Assembly (NCBI GenBank): GCA_965203575.1
Contig: OZ241894.1
Coordinates: 3,348,001-3,412,000, forward strand
DNA from: Aldehydirespirator sp965203575
GTDB lineage: Bacteria; Actinomycetota; Acidimicrobiia; Acidimicrobiales; Aldehydirespiratoraceae
DNA: 64,000 nt
Direction of reading: 5' to 3'
In this document: positions 1 through 7,059 of the stretch, piece by piece
Numbering within the stretch: the first letter of the stretch is position 1
Layout: every line of letters begins with the position of its first letter
The notes under the pieces: generated by a model
The model's database searches: none
Seen by the model: only the letters and a program-made list of their open reading frames with translations
What the model was told of the DNA's origin: nothing
Made by a program: the position numbers and the translations under genes

Positions 1-1
1 C

Positions 2-1579
2 GGTCCGAGGGTTCTCGTCAGCCCGCTCGTCCAGATTCGCAGCCGTCTGATCGAACTGTCCGATCGTGAGCTGTTCACGGTGGAGGTGCTCCAGGATGAG
101 CGCCAGTACTGGAGGCTCACGTCGCTCGACGAGTTCGACGGGAACGGGTGGGGGGCCCGCTCGGACTACGCGGACGCGACCGGACCCCTGGCGGGCACGA
201 TCGATCCGGCGACGGCCGGAGCGGCCATCCTCCAGACGGTGTCGCTGTCGGGACTGGGCAACTCCTACCTGCCGGTGGCCTTCGAGCCGCGAAGGGTCAT
301 CGACGACGGCGGGGTGGCCCTGGAGTACGAGACAGCTTCGGGTTCGCTGATCAAGGCGCGGCCGGCCGCACTGAGCGGCCCCGGCCGCTTCACCTACTCG
401 GCGGAGTCGGTGGTTCCCGCGATCGCCGATCCTGACCGGCTCCGCGCCGTCGACACGTCGGCTCTCGACCCCGACTTCCTGGCCTTCAACACGCAGCTTC
501 CCGAGGATGCGCGCCAGGTGGTGCTCGATGAGGCGCATCGGGTCACCGCGGGCAGCCGTTCGGACTACCACCGGGCTCTGCTGCTGCAGGACTACTTCCG
601 GCTGGACGGCGGGTTCCGGTACGACCTGCAGGTGCACTCCGCCCACGGCACCGACAGCCTCGAGGAGTTCCTGTTCGACGTCCGCGCCGGCTACTGCCAG
701 CAGTTCGCGACGGCCTACGCGGCGATGGCCCGCAGCGTCGGCCTGCCGACCCGGGTGGCGGTCGGCTTCACATGGGGGGAGTGGGACTCGACACGGGGCG
801 AGCAGGGGGCTTACGTCGTGCGGGGCAAGCATGCCCATGCCTGGCCCGAGGTCTACTTCGCAGGCGCCGGCTGGGTCCGTTTCGAACCGACCCCGGGCCG
901 GGGCGCCCCCGGAGACTTCGCCATCACCGGCCATGTCGCCAATCAGGCCGGCCTCCAACCGCCGGGCGAGTTGAGCGCCCCCCAGCCGGACGCCGCGCCG
1001 TCCGGGGTGTCAGGCGACGCGGCTGGGTCCGGCTTTGCCGGATTGAGGAGCCCGCTCGATGAGGATGCAGCCTCCGGATCGGACGCGGCCGAGCGGTCGG
1101 CTGGGGCCGGCGGCGACGCCGGCCCCTTCGGGCAAGGAGTCCCGCGTCTGGTGGCGGTCGGCGTTCTGGTGCTGGCCGCGGCGGCGTTGATGCTGGGGTC
1201 GGTGCCTGTGCTGCGCCGCCTGAATCGCCGCCGGGTCCGGGCTCGACTGGCCAACGACCCGGCTGGTCTGATCGAGGAGTGGTGGGGCGACGCGGTTGAG
1301 GCCCTGGCATTGGCGGGTCTCGCCCCCAGGACGTTCGAGACGCCCCTCGAGCTGGCCCGGCGGGTGGCGGCGGCCCGTGGCGAGGTCGGCCCCGTCTCCG
1401 AACTTGCGACCCTGGCCACGCATGGGCGCTACGCCCTCAACACCACCGCGTCGATGGCGGTCCGCGCCGGAGTCCTGGGGTCGCGGGTAGTCGCCGCGTG
1501 CCGTCGCCAGGCGAGCATGTCGAGCCGGCTGGTCGCGGCCTTCGACCCGTCGACTCTCTTCAGTGCCAAATCCCTGTAG
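2..1579 (+). CDS. Membrane-anchored transglutaminase-like protein, TgpA family (5' partial)
   Basis: The frame is open from base 2, so the gene starts before the window; what remains is the extracytoplasmic and C-terminal part. The opening stretch (SPLVQIRSRL, then QYWRLTSLDEFDG) is typical of TgpA proteins just after their N-terminal membrane block. The transglutaminase core follows: the nucleophile is in AGYCQQFATAYA (Cys codon 695-697), the His is in KHAHAWPEVYF, and GWVRFEPTPG closes the domain. A Pro/Ala/Gly-rich linker, one transmembrane helix (about bases 1141-1210) and a cytoplasmic tail (WWGDAVEALALAGL) follow, as in the family. Function is inferred: processing or cross-linking of envelope proteins. 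In actinobacteria this gene usually ends a moxR-DUF58-tgpA operon, which would lie upstream, outside the window. Confidence 0.85.
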   Translation, partial: GPRVLVSPLVQIRSRLIELSDRELFTVEVLQDERQYWRLTSLDEFDGNGWGARSDYADATGPLAGTIDPATAGAAILQTVSLSGLGNSYLPVAFEPRRVIDDGGVALEYETASGSLIKARPAALSGPGRFTYSAESVVPAIADPDRLRAVDTSALDPDFLAFNTQLPEDARQVVLDEAHRVTAGSRSDYHRALLLQDYFRLDGGFRYDLQVHSAHGTDSLEEFLFDVRAGYCQQFATAYAAMARSVGLPTRVAVGFTWGEWDSTRGEQGAYVVRGKHAHAWPEVYFAGAGWVRFEPTPGRGAPGDFAITGHVANQAGLQPPGELSAPQPDAAPSGVSGDAAGSGFAGLRSPLDEDAASGSDAAERSAGAGGDAGPFGQGVPRLVAVGVLVLAAAALMLGSVPVLRRLNRRRVRARLANDPAGLIEEWWGDAVEALALAGLAPRTFETPLELARRVAAARGEVGPVSELATLATHGRYALNTTASMAVRAGVLGSRVVAACRRQASMSSRLVAAFDPSTLFSAKSL

Positions 1580-1627
1580 TTGTGGACCTCAGCGGTCCTT
1601 GACTACAGGAATTTCGCCGAGAGTGGG

Positions 1628-2014
1628 TCAGTCGCCGTTGCGGTTGTCGCGGTCGTAACGGTCCCTCATTCGGGAGCCGGCGCCGCCCACCACGTGACGC
1701 AGCCGTCCACCTCGCATGGACTCCGTCATCTGGCCGAGCCCGGCCTTTCCGACCCGGCGGGCATTGCGCTCCAGGAACAGCAGCGACAGGAGCATCACGA
1801 GGAAACCGCCGAAAGACAGCAGGAACGATGTGGACAGCAGCCACACCATTAGCACCACGCCGGCCAGGAGGCCGAGCGCGGCCCACTTGATGTTGCGGAA
1901 CGCGTGAGTGTAGACGGTCGTCTCGGCTACCTCGCGAGCCAGTTCGGGGTCGCTCTCGTAGAGGTGCGACTCGATCTCGCTGAGGATGCGCTGTTCGTCC
2001 TCTGACAACGGCAC
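1628..2014 (-). CDS. DUF3040 family small membrane protein
   Basis: About 128 residues beginning PLSEDEQRILSEIE, the signature opening of DUF3040. An upstream in-frame ATG at 2098 exists, but the GTG at 2014 is preferred because GGAGG lies a few bases ahead of it and family members begin at this point. After a charged N-terminal helix come two adjacent hydrophobic segments (WAALGLLAGVVLMVWLL and LLSFGGFLVMLLSLLFL), then a basic tail rich in Arg and Asp. The biochemical role of the family is unknown. Members often sit near mraZ and division genes in actinobacteria, and here the neighbour upstream is dinB. It converges with the transglutaminase gene. Confidence 0.8.
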   Translation of the reverse strand: MPLSEDEQRILSEIESHLYESDPELAREVAETTVYTHAFRNIKWAALGLLAGVVLMVWLLSTSFLLSFGGFLVMLLSLLFLERNARRVGKAGLGQMTESMRGGRLRHVVGGAGSRMRDRYDRDNRNGD

Positions 2015-2068
2015 GCCATCACCTCCGGCACCGTTGGCATGTGCACCAGCCATGCATATCTGGCTTGA

Positions 2069-2099
2069 CGATAGCCGGATTCTGATGCGCCGCGTCAAG
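2069..2099 (-). promoter_or_regulatory. Possible sigma-70-type promoter for the DUF3040 gene
   Basis: On the minus strand TTGACG (2099-2094) is followed after 19 bases by TATCGT (2074-2069), about 55 bases upstream of the chosen GTG start. The spacing is slightly long and the -10 box is imperfect, so this is only a candidate. Confidence 0.3.
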
Positions 2100-2138
2100 C
2101 CTTTGCCAGCTTTGCCGGATGGGTCATCCTCCTAGCCT

Positions 2139-2185
2139 CCCGATCTTGTTCGCTGCACTCCGGGGCCGCTCGGGCCACGGCCTCG
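2139..2185. repeat. Dispersed 3'-proximal element, copy 1 (divergent)
   Basis: Contains CTTGTTCGCTGC and GGGGCCGCTCGGGCCACGG, a diverged copy of the element also seen near 18.6, 19.9, 35.9 and 40.6 kb. It lies about 50 bases past the dinB stop. A second short box, CCGCTCGGCCTC (2224-2235), abuts the dinB stop codon itself. Confidence 0.6.
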
Positions 2186-2235
2186 CTGATCACCTCGCCA
2201 GATCCTCGAGAGTTGTCGCCCATCCGCTCGGCCTC

Positions 2236-3525
2236 CTAGCCGGATTGCGGGTCTTCGGCGTCGGGGCCCCAGCGCTGATCAGGGTCCAGGGGCGACCGCA
2301 GGCCTCTGTCGCCGCGGATGGCGGCTGCCGGGCCGATCGACGACGCACCGAAGCGGTCCCGTATCTGGTCGGTCACCTGCTCGGCCGCGCCGTGGGCCTG
2401 GGCGCCGTCCGCGAAGGACAGCTGCTGGGTGGAGGCCTCGGCCAGTCCCGAGGCTCCCACTCCCAGCAGGCGCACGCCCGGCGTGACGTCGATGGCGACG
2501 AGCAGGTCGCGGGCTGCGGCCACGATCTCGCGGGCGCTGTCGGTGGGGTCGGGCAGCGTCACCGAACGGGTGATGGTCTTGAAGTCTCCGAACCGCACCT
2601 TCAGGACGATGGTGCGGGCCACGAGGCTGGACGCTCGCAGTCGCCGGGCCACGGCGTCGCCCAGGCGGGTCGCCTCCGCTTGAAGCTCCGATCCGGTGTG
2701 AATATCCCGGGGGAAGGTCTCCTCGTGGCTGATCGAGCGGGGTGACCGGTTGACGACCACCGGCCGGTCGTCGATCCCGTTGGCCAAGCGATTGAGCTGG
2801 CGTCCGGCGGCCGTGCCCAGCGCGGCCACTAGCGACGACTCCGGCATGGAGGCCAGATCGCCCACCGTCTCGACACCGAGCCTCCTCAAGCGCCGCGACG
2901 TGGCCGGCCCCACGCCGAACAGCGCCGTGACCGGCAGCGGATGCAGGAAGTCGAGTTCTGTGCCGGCCTCGACGACGTGAACTCCCGAACCCCACACGAC
3001 TCCTGAGGGCCCGACCCGGGGCTTGGCCCGCTCGGTGGCCAGCTTGGCCATGAACTTGGTGGAGGCCACTCCCACCGAGCAGGTGAGCTGCTCCTGGTCC
3101 AGGATCCGGCCGCGGATCCGGGCGGCCAGGTCGGGGGCAGGGCCCAGGAGCCGGGCCGCGCCCCGCACGTCCAGGAAGGCCTCGTCCAGTGACAGAGGCT
3201 CCACCAGGGGGGTCACGTCGGTGAGGATGGCCATCACCCGGTCGGACACCTCGCCGTAGTGGGAATGGTCGCCGGGCAGGAAGACGGCATGGGGGCACAG
3301 CCGGCGGGCCCGGACCGACGGCATGGCCGAGTGGATGCCGAAGACCCGGGCCTCATAGCTGGCCGCGGCCACCACCCCCCGGCTGCCGGTGCCGCCCACG
3401 ACTACCGGCTTTCCCCGAAGTTCGGGACGGCGCCTCACCTCGACCGCGGCGTAGAAGGCGTCCATGTCCACATGGAGGAACCCGACTGTCCCGTCGGGCG
3501 GACGCCCCTTGAGCTCCGTGCTCAC
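2236..3525 (-). CDS. dinB: DNA polymerase IV (Y-family translesion polymerase)
   Basis: The 429-residue product has the full Y-family layout. Palm motifs are FLHVDMDAFYAAVE (first catalytic Asp) near residue 20 and PLSLDEAFLDV (catalytic DE) near residue 115; SVGVASTKFMAKLATERAKP follows. The thumb carries a helix-hairpin-helix (LFGVGPATSRRLRRLGV). The little-finger domain runs to about residue 355 and includes SHEETFPRDI. It would copy past lesions at stalled forks. The C-terminal 50 residues look disordered and no clear beta-clamp motif was recognised. The start is GTG (VSTELKG). Its 3' end carries the dispersed element shared with several other minus-strand genes here. Confidence 0.95.
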   Translation of the reverse strand: MSTELKGRPPDGTVGFLHVDMDAFYAAVEVRRRPELRGKPVVVGGTGSRGVVAAASYEARVFGIHSAMPSVRARRLCPHAVFLPGDHSHYGEVSDRVMAILTDVTPLVEPLSLDEAFLDVRGAARLLGPAPDLAARIRGRILDQEQLTCSVGVASTKFMAKLATERAKPRVGPSGVVWGSGVHVVEAGTELDFLHPLPVTALFGVGPATSRRLRRLGVETVGDLASMPESSLVAALGTAAGRQLNRLANGIDDRPVVVNRSPRSISHEETFPRDIHTGSELQAEATRLGDAVARRLRASSLVARTIVLKVRFGDFKTITRSVTLPDPTDSAREIVAAARDLLVAIDVTPGVRLLGVGASGLAEASTQQLSFADGAQAHGAAEQVTDQIRDRFGASSIGPAAAIRGDRGLRSPLDPDQRWGPDAEDPQSG

Positions 3526-3920
3526 CAGTCGCCCCGGGCCCTGCGGTGCACGGTCTCAGTCTGCCAGCCCGCAGTGACACCGTTCACAAGGCTGGCTCGC
3601 GCGCGGTGAGCGTTCCCGTGCTCCCCTAGATGGTTGGTTCCAAGGGGGTGGACCGCCCGACTGCCCGGTCCGGCCTGCTCCCTGGTCGCCTGCGGCCGCT
3701 GGGCCTTTGGGACTGCTCGTCCGGGGGTGCGGAGTCTCGCAGCGCTGGGGGTCCGGGTTCTCGTCTCGTTGAGCGGCCGGCGGCGGGTCGAGCGTCTCGC
3801 TTGTGTGCGGGGCTGGGGGCGTGGGGGGTGGGATGCTTCTGGTTGTCGTGGTGTTCTGCTGTGTGCTCCGGCGCGGCCGGTCGGCTATAGTGTGGCGCGA
3901 CTCTCGCTCAGGAGGTGCAC
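3526..3920. other. Intergenic stretch before the secreted protein, no gene seen
   Basis: 395 very GC-rich bases between the divergent dinB start and the ATG at 3921. Several overlapping open frames exist but none has a credible ribosome binding site or recognisable protein features. The only clear signal is AGGAGGTG at 3910-3917, which belongs to the ATG at 3921. Confidence 0.5.
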
Positions 3921-4840
3921 ATGCCCGCCAGGACCGTACACAACGCTTCGGGACACAACGCTTCGGGGTTCGCGGCGGCGCCTTTGGCGCGCGGGCGCGC
4001 CGATTCTGCCGGGGGGGGGGTAGAGGCTCCAGCCGTGTCCTGATCGCGCTGCTACTGGTGGCGCTGGTTGCCGCGGTCTTGGCCGCAACGCGCCCGGCCG
4101 CCGTCGCCGTTGCCCAGACCGTCCCGGATGGCTCGGAGGAGGTTTGGTCCGCCACGGTGACGGTCCGGGGCCTCGTTCCAGGGTCCGTAACTGGCTGCGA
4201 CGACCTAGACTCTGTGCGCCGTTTCAGATGCAATAGCTTCAATAATTTGACGGACCGCACTTTCAGAGTCGGAAGCACGACCTACAGGGTGACGGGTGTA
4301 ACGACCGGTTTCAACGTACTCACCGTTTACACTGACCCCCTCGTGCCGACTCGGTTGGCGGGCTGGAGCTTGGTAGTAACCGGACATACACAGCACGGGA
4401 CGCAAACGTACACGGCGTCGGTCACGGCGCAAGGAAGACTCTCGTTCGCCGGTGTCCCAACCTGGCAGGCGGGCCAGTCGGTAGAACTCACGCTGTACAG
4501 GCCCTACGCGGACATAGCGACCGAGGACGTGTTCAAAGCGGCCAGCCGTTCCGGCGACTGCGGATCGGATGTCGCAACCGACGCCGACAACGCCGCGCAG
4601 GGCCGCTGGCATTGCCACGGCGACGGCATCTATCACCGGCACTTGGACTGGCGCGCCCGTCACCCGTCCCCCGACATTGCCACCGAAGACCTCCGCCCGA
4701 CCGGCCGGCCCGTCCCCCGGCTCCCGACGCGCGCGAACACGCAGGAGGAGCGAAGTCGAGGCTTCACCGACGGCTGGCACTGGCACGGCGACATGTATCA
4801 CTCCCACGGCGGCGGCGGCGGGAGCGGTCACCGGCACTAG
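3921..4840 (+). CDS. Secreted His-rich protein, frame interrupted at a G10 tract
   Basis: ATG 3921 follows a near-perfect AGGAGGTG, but its frame stops at 4046. The downstream frame, which encodes a clear signal sequence (VLIALLLVALVAAVLAA) and about 270 further residues, joins only if the G tract at 4011-4020 gains one base (11 G) or loses two (8 G). With that correction the product would start MPARTVHNASGHNASG, pass through the export signal, and continue as an exported domain with Cys residues (SVTGCDDLDSVRRFRCNSF). The tail is histidine-rich (WHCHGDGIYHRH, then DGWHWHGDMYHSHGGG) and could bind metal. No family is recognised. The mismatch is either phase variation or a sequencing indel. 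It sits at the edge of an accessory block. Confidence 0.6.
4011..4020. repeat. Homopolymeric G10 tract inside the N-terminal coding region
   Basis: Ten consecutive G separate the frame with the ribosome binding site from the frame with the signal peptide. Tracts of this kind in coding regions are classic slippage sites. Just upstream CACAACGCTTCGGG is directly repeated. Confidence 0.8.
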
Positions 4841-5931
4841 TAGAACGCTGAACGCCTAGCTTCCCGAGCAAGCCGTGAGCGACCCGCCGCCGCACTGCCC
4901 CTGCGAGTGCAACTCGGGCGGGTTCTGGGGAGGGTGAGGCCACGCGGGATGCGGGGGCCGACGGTGACCGGCGAGTAGACCGGGGCCGCTCCATCGTGAT
5001 GTGGCGTCCGATGAGTGAATAGACCGCCGCCAGGCCGCCGCGGCTGCCGTCAGGGCATCATCCGCTGCGCCGCGAGCATCGCGGACACGGTCAACAAGTA
5101 TCTGGCGGGCACAGCGACCGACGCAGACGTGATGCAGGCCCGGCAGAACAGCGCCGAGTGCCAGTAGCCCCCGCGGCCAGCCCGAGCCGCCGGTGCGGCA
5201 CTGCTCGATGGCGCACAGGCCGCCGCGGCGGCTTCCAACAGTTCCGCCCCGCTGCTGGACAGCGTCCAGGAGTCCCCGAACAACCCCTTGGAACTACTCG
5301 TCTAGTGGAGCTGTGGTTGGTGTTGGGCGACCTGGACCCGACGCAAGGTGGCTCGGGCCTGCTTGGGTCCCGACGGCCCGGCCCGGCTTCCGTTCGCGGC
5401 AACAGCGGCCAGGTCTGGAGACTGTGCGGGCGGCGCCTGAGGCGCGGATTCCGGCCGCGGCCGCCCCGACCTAGCGACCGCGGCCATCCGCGAACATGCC
5501 GACACATGAGAAGCAGCCATCCAGGGGAAGAGATCCATGTCGTTCGGTCGAGCCTCCGACGAAGCGAGCTAGGCCCAGCATTCTCGCACACTCGCTCACG
5601 GGATCACTGCCTGTACCAACTCTCGGTGGCGAAGAGTTCGTTGTTCTTGTCACACGGTCCTGGTGGAATGTTCGGAGTACCTCAATTGCACATGGAATAT
5701 GGGCTGGCTCAACGGAAGGGGGATCCAGATGCTCCAGATGCCGACGTCGTGCGATCCCGATGCACCAAGCGTGCGGGGGCTTCGGAAGCGCCGTCCTCAA
5801 CGCCGCCGCGGCGAGGAGGAGCCGCTTCATGATGCCGTGGTGGCAGTCGCGGGCAGGCCGTGGCCAATAGCCTGGGAGTCTGTGACGATAGAAGGGCCCG
5901 CTGCGGCATTGGACATGTCGGAGGCCGAGGG
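4841..5931. other. Gene-poor decayed region with coding remnants
   Basis: No confident gene in 1.09 kb. Protein-like fragments appear on the plus strand but are broken by stops and shifts: ADTVNKYLAGTATDADVM (ending at the stop about 5166) and a segment ending SVQESPNNPLELLV before the stop about 5305. A small Cys-rich frame follows GTG 4876 (SDPPPHCPCECNSGG). Base composition becomes less GC-rich around 5580-5730. This looks like debris at the edge of an inserted block, but the original genes cannot be named. Confidence 0.5.
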
Positions 5932-7059
5932 GTGAGCCGCCGTATCGTCCTCGCGGACTTCTTCTCGGGATGCGGCGGGACGTCGCGAGGCTTCGCCGAT
6001 GCCGGCATCGTGCCGGAACTTGCCATCGACTGGGATCCCGACGCGGCGGCCTCCTTCCGGCTGAACTTCCCCACCACAGCCATCCTCGAACGGGACATTC
6101 GTGACCTGGAGGTTGACGAGGTCGAGGCTGCGCTGCAGCTTCCGGGGGATCCGATCCGGCTCTTCGCCGGGTGCGCACCGTGTCAGCCCTTCGCCGGACA
6201 CCGCCACGAGCCGACGCATCGGGACAGCCGCTCGTTCCTCCTACTCGAGTTCCTCAGGTTCGTGGAGGCCCTGAACCCCGAGTTGATCTTCGTGGAGAAC
6301 GTTCCAGGGATGCAGCGCCTGTCGGCGTCTCGGGGCCCTCTGGCCGAGTTCGTGGACGAGGTCTCCAAGACGCACCACGTCTCGCACGGCACAATCTCCA
6401 GCGCCGACTACGGGGTGCCGCAGACCAGACGGCGCCTGGTGCTGGTGGCGAGCCGCCTCGGGCCGATCGACATCCCCCGTGCCACCCACGGCCCCGACAC
6501 CGACAATCCGCACTCGACGGTCCGAGAGTGGATCAGCGGCCTGCCTCCGCTCGCGGCCGGGCAAGCGGACCCTGAGGTTGAAAGCCACCGGGCCATGCGG
6601 CTGTCGAAGTTGAACCTCGCCCGCATTCGGGCGACGCCTGAGGGCGGCGACCGACGGAACTGGCCTGAGCATCTCTGGCCCGACTGTCACCGGGGCGGCT
6701 TCGACGGCCACACCGACGTGTACGGCCGGCTGAGCTGGAACCAGCCAGCACCGACGCTGACCACGAAGTGCATCAGCTACAGCAACGGGCGCTTCGGCCA
6801 CCCGGACCAGGACCGGGCGCTCAGCGTCCGCGAGGCGGCGCGGCTGCAGACATTCCCCACCGAGTTCAGGTTCTTCGGGAGCTTGGCCTCACAGGCGAGA
6901 CAGATCGGCAACGCGGTCCCGGTCGTGCTCGCACGTCGCTTCGGTGACCACCTCATGGAGCACGCCGAGACGTTCGCGGGCACGCCGACAGGCAGCACCC
7001 AAGGCCCGTGTGCGCCGGGGAGTGACCGCGACCCCGAGATCACAAGGCAAGCGGCATGA
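5932..7059 (+). CDS. DNA (cytosine-5) methyltransferase
   Basis: A 375-residue C5 methyltransferase with all main motifs in order: I, FFSGCGGTSRGF (AdoMet binding); IV, GCAPCQPFAGH with the catalytic Cys of PCQ; VI, FVENVPG; VIII, QTRRRLVLVA; a short target-recognition region around WPEHLWPDCHRGGF; and IX/X, ending RQIGNAVPV. It would methylate C5 of cytosine in a sequence-specific context. GTG 5932 is preferred over the ATG at 5860 because GGAGG lies 7 bases upstream and motif I then sits at the usual distance. Its last codons overlap the ATG of the GHKL gene (ATGA), so the genes are translationally coupled. No cognate restriction endonuclease is visible next to it. Confidence 0.93.
   Translation: MSRRIVLADFFSGCGGTSRGFADAGIVPELAIDWDPDAAASFRLNFPTTAILERDIRDLEVDEVEAALQLPGDPIRLFAGCAPCQPFAGHRHEPTHRDSRSFLLLEFLRFVEALNPELIFVENVPGMQRLSASRGPLAEFVDEVSKTHHVSHGTISSADYGVPQTRRRLVLVASRLGPIDIPRATHGPDTDNPHSTVREWISGLPPLAAGQADPEVESHRAMRLSKLNLARIRATPEGGDRRNWPEHLWPDCHRGGFDGHTDVYGRLSWNQPAPTLTTKCISYSNGRFGHPDQDRALSVREAARLQTFPTEFRFFGSLASQARQIGNAVPVVLARRFGDHLMEHAETFAGTPTGSTQGPCAPGSDRDPEITRQAA

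Noticed and set aside
3556..4278. 240-codon minus-strand frame over the secreted-protein region
   Set aside because: Low-complexity Pro/Arg/Thr sequence with no start signal; the plus strand has a ribosome site and signal peptide.
4876..4938. 20-residue Cys-rich peptide frame (SDPPPHCPCECNSGG...)
   Set aside because: Attractive composition, but no ribosome site and it lies in a decayed stretch; not enough to call a gene.
5471..6178. 235-codon minus-strand frame overlapping the methyltransferase start
   Set aside because: It overlaps the conserved motifs of the methyltransferase and shows no protein features.
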